From positions 1 through 7,349 of the forward strand of contig VAZH01000347.1 of the NCBI GenBank assembly GCA_005884465.1: a stretch of 7,349 nucleotides of DNA, written 5' to 3'. Below, piece after piece: positions 5,495 to 7,349 of the stretch (the first letter of the stretch is position 1; every line of letters begins with the position of its first letter). A program made the position numbers and the translations under genes. The stretch comes from Alphaproteobacteria bacterium. GTDB taxonomy: Bacteria > Pseudomonadota > Alphaproteobacteria > Rhizobiales > Xanthobacteraceae. The notes under the pieces are model-generated. The model ran no database searches. It was not told where the DNA came from and worked only from the letters and a program-made list of their open reading frames with translations.

Positions 5495-7349
5495 CTACGC
5501 CGCCTTGCGATCTTCGGCGAGGTTGGCGAGCTGGCGCAGGATTTCGGTGGTGCCCATCAGGCGCTCCTCCGGCGTCTCCCATTCCTGGAAGAACACCACC
5601 TTCATGTCCGGCCGCACCCTGGCCGCCTGGCCGTGCTGGCGAATGAAATAGACGAGGCGATCCGGCTGCGCGAACTTGTTATCGCGGAACGTGATCACGG
5701 CCCCCTTCGGCCCGGCATCGACCTTCTCGACATTGGCGCGGCGGCAATAGCTCTTGATGGCGGCGACCTTGAAAAGGTAGCGCACCTCGTCCGGCAACAC
5801 GCCGAAGCGATCGCGGAGTTCGGCGGCGAAATTGTCGATCTCCTCGTCGGTATCGAGATCGGCCAGCCGCCGATACAGCGATAGCCGCACCGCGAGGTCG
5901 GCGACGTAATCCTCCGGAATCAACACGGGCATGCCGATGGTGATCTGCGGCGACCAGCGATCCGCTGCAGGCTCGGCGACGCCGGCCTTGAGGTTGAGGA
6001 TCGCCTCCTCCAGCATCGATTGGTAAAGCTCGAAGCCGACTTCCTTGATGTGGCCCGATTGCTCCTCACCCAGCAGATTGCCGGCGCCGCGAATGTCGAG
6101 ATCGTGCGACGCCAACTGGAATCCGGCACCCAAGGTCTCCAGCGACTGCAGCACTTTCAGCCGGCGCTCGGCTTGCGCCGTGATCTTCTGCTGCGCCGGC
6201 AGCGTGAACAGCGAATAGGCTCGCAGCTTGGAGCGCCCTACCCGCCCGCGCAACTGATACAGCTGCGCCAGCCCGAACATGTCGGCGCGATGCACGATCA
6301 ACGTGTTGGCGGTTGGAATATCGAGGCCGGACTCGATGATGGTGGTCGAGAGCAGGATGTCGTATTTGCCGTCATAGAACGCCGACATGATGTCCTCGAT
6401 GACGGTCGGCGCCATCTGGCCATGCGCGACCGCGAGCTTCATCTCCGGCACGTTCTTGTCGAGGAAGTCTTTTACCCCTGCGAGATCTTCGATACGCGGC
6501 GCGACATAGAACGCCTGTCCGCCCCGATAACGTTCGCGCAGCAGCGCCTCGCGGATCATCAGGGCATCGTGCGGCGCCACGAAGGTACGGACCGCCAGCC
6601 GGTCGACCGGCGGCGACGCGATGATGGAGAGATCGCGGACCCCCGTCAGCGCCAGCTGCAGCGTGCGCGGAATAGGCGTCGCGCTCAGCGTCAGCACGTG
6701 CACCTGCGCGCGCAATTGCTTCAGCCGCTCCTTGTGGCTGACGCCGAAATGCTGCTCCTCATCGACGACCAAGAGACCGAGATCCCTGAATTTGATGGAC
6801 TTGCCGAGCAGCGCGTGGGTGCCGACCACGATGTCGATCGAACCGTCGGCGAGACCCTTCTTCACTTGCGATAGTTGCTTCGGCGCGACCAAACGCGAGG
6901 CTTGCGCGACATTGACCGGAAAGCCCCGAAAACGCTCGGCGAAGGTTTTGGCGTGCTGTCGCGCCAACAACGTCGTCGGCACCACGACGGCGACCTGTTT
7001 GCCGTCAAGGGCTGCTGCGAATGCCGCGCGCAACGCCACCTCGGTCTTGCCGAATCCGACGTCGCCGCAGATCAGCCGGTCCATCGGCCGGCCGCTTTCG
7101 AGGTCCTTCATGGTGGAATTGATCGCAGCGAGCTGATCTTCGGTTTCGTCATAGGGAAAGCGTGCGCAGAACTCGTCATAGACGTGCGGCTGCACCGGCA
7201 TTCTCGGCGCCTCGTGCAGATGCCGTTCGGCGGCGATTTTTATCAATTCACCGGCTATTTCGCGGATGCGATTCTTCAGCTTGGCCTTGCGAGCCTGCCA
7301 GCCGGTGCCGCCGAGCCGATCGAGTTCGACATTGGCCTGGTCGGAACCG
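5495..7349 (-). CDS. mfd: Transcription-repair coupling factor Mfd, C-terminal part (runs off the window)
   Basis: Mfd is a DNA translocase that removes RNA polymerase stalled at lesions and recruits the UvrABC excision system. The 617 residues visible are about half of a protein usually near 1150-1170. The frame is open to the window edge, so the N-terminal UvrB-like and polymerase-binding parts lie beyond 7349. Numbered from the edge: LDRLGGTGWQ.RK (9-21, end of the polymerase-binding region and relay helix), Walker A GDVGFGKTEV (95-104, with the Lys codon at 7046-7048), VVVPTTLLARQH (87-98 counted from the TTG at 7246), DEEQ box (196-199), SATPIPRTL (222-230), and TTIIESGLDIPTANT with QLRGRVGRS (about 335-373). 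RGAGNLLGEEQSGH follows, then the C-terminal regulatory domain D7 from about 470. All helicase motifs are intact, so the protein should be active. The TTG at 7246 is an internal leucine, not a start. The stop is TAG at 5497-5495. Confidence 0.97.
   Translation of the reverse strand, partial: GSDQANVELDRLGGTGWQARKAKLKNRIREIAGELIKIAAERHLHEAPRMPVQPHVYDEFCARFPYDETEDQLAAINSTMKDLESGRPMDRLICGDVGFGKTEVALRAAFAAALDGKQVAVVVPTTLLARQHAKTFAERFRGFPVNVAQASRLVAPKQLSQVKKGLADGSIDIVVGTHALLGKSIKFRDLGLLVVDEEQHFGVSHKERLKQLRAQVHVLTLSATPIPRTLQLALTGVRDLSIIASPPVDRLAVRTFVAPHDALMIREALLRERYRGGQAFYVAPRIEDLAGVKDFLDKNVPEMKLAVAHGQMAPTVIEDIMSAFYDGKYDILLSTTIIESGLDIPTANTLIVHRADMFGLAQLYQLRGRVGRSKLRAYSLFTLPAQQKITAQAERRLKVLQSLETLGAGFQLASHDLDIRGAGNLLGEEQSGHIKEVGFELYQSMLEEAILNLKAGVAEPAADRWSPQITIGMPVLIPEDYVADLAVRLSLYRRLADLDTDEEIDNFAAELRDRFGVLPDEVRYLFKVAAIKSYCRRANVEKVDAGPKGAVITFRDNKFAQPDRLVYFIRQHGQAARVRPDMKVVFFQEWETPEERLMGTTEILRQLANLAEDRKAA

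Noticed and set aside
5347..5884. Open frames on the plus strand at 5347-5646 and 5432-5884
   Set aside because: They run through a terminator, the palindrome block and antisense mfd, with no ribosome binding site and no recognisable product.
6020..6874. 284-codon open frame on the plus strand, and a further one at 6621-7136
   Set aside because: Both are antisense shadows of mfd, whose helicase motifs are intact across the same bases.
7244..7246. TTG at 7246 as the start of a separate helicase gene
   Set aside because: The frame continues upstream to the window edge with clear Mfd sequence (LDRLGGTGWQ), so this TTG is an internal leucine.

Overview
This 7.3 kb, GC-rich window looks chromosomal and comes from an alphaproteobacterium of the Bradyrhizobium / Rhodopseudomonas type (Hyphomicrobiales). 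That placement rests on base and codon use, on the protein families, and on a GC-rich intergenic palindrome of a style I associate with that group. I made no database comparison. There are no RNA genes, phage or transposase genes, or CRISPR arrays in view.

Layout. Positions 1-185 hold no gene I can support. Next, on the + strand, comes a family 5 (YejA-like) peptide-type ABC transporter binding protein with a signal peptide (186-2000). Four bases later a gene for an acyl-CoA-synthetase-like (ANL superfamily) protein begins (2005-3501), so these two are almost certainly co-transcribed. After an 89-base gap that contains a small hairpin comes a protein with the PleD layout receiver-receiver-GGDEF (3591-4820). 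A 90-base gap with a 9-bp tandem repeat and an inverted partner leads to a small secreted PRC-barrel protein (4911-5306). Two stacked intrinsic terminators end that gene, and the first begins inside its coding sequence. A block of palindromes (5389-5483) then separates it from the convergent minus-strand mfd gene, the transcription-repair coupling factor. Only the C-terminal 617 residues of mfd are in the window.

How the genes may work together. The binding protein would deliver peptides or similar solutes to a permease that is not encoded here. The two genes after it look like pseudoenzymes. The ANL protein has lost its phosphate-binding loop and the C-terminal catalytic lysine. The PleD-like protein has lost the phospho-acceptor aspartates of both receivers and the GGDEF motif. 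Both frames are intact over their whole length, which suggests retained non-catalytic roles rather than recent decay, but their function is unknown. The PRC-barrel protein and mfd look like ordinary housekeeping or envelope genes. I see no clearly new multi-gene system. The two intact but catalytically stripped proteins and the regulatory-looking repeats are the best leads.
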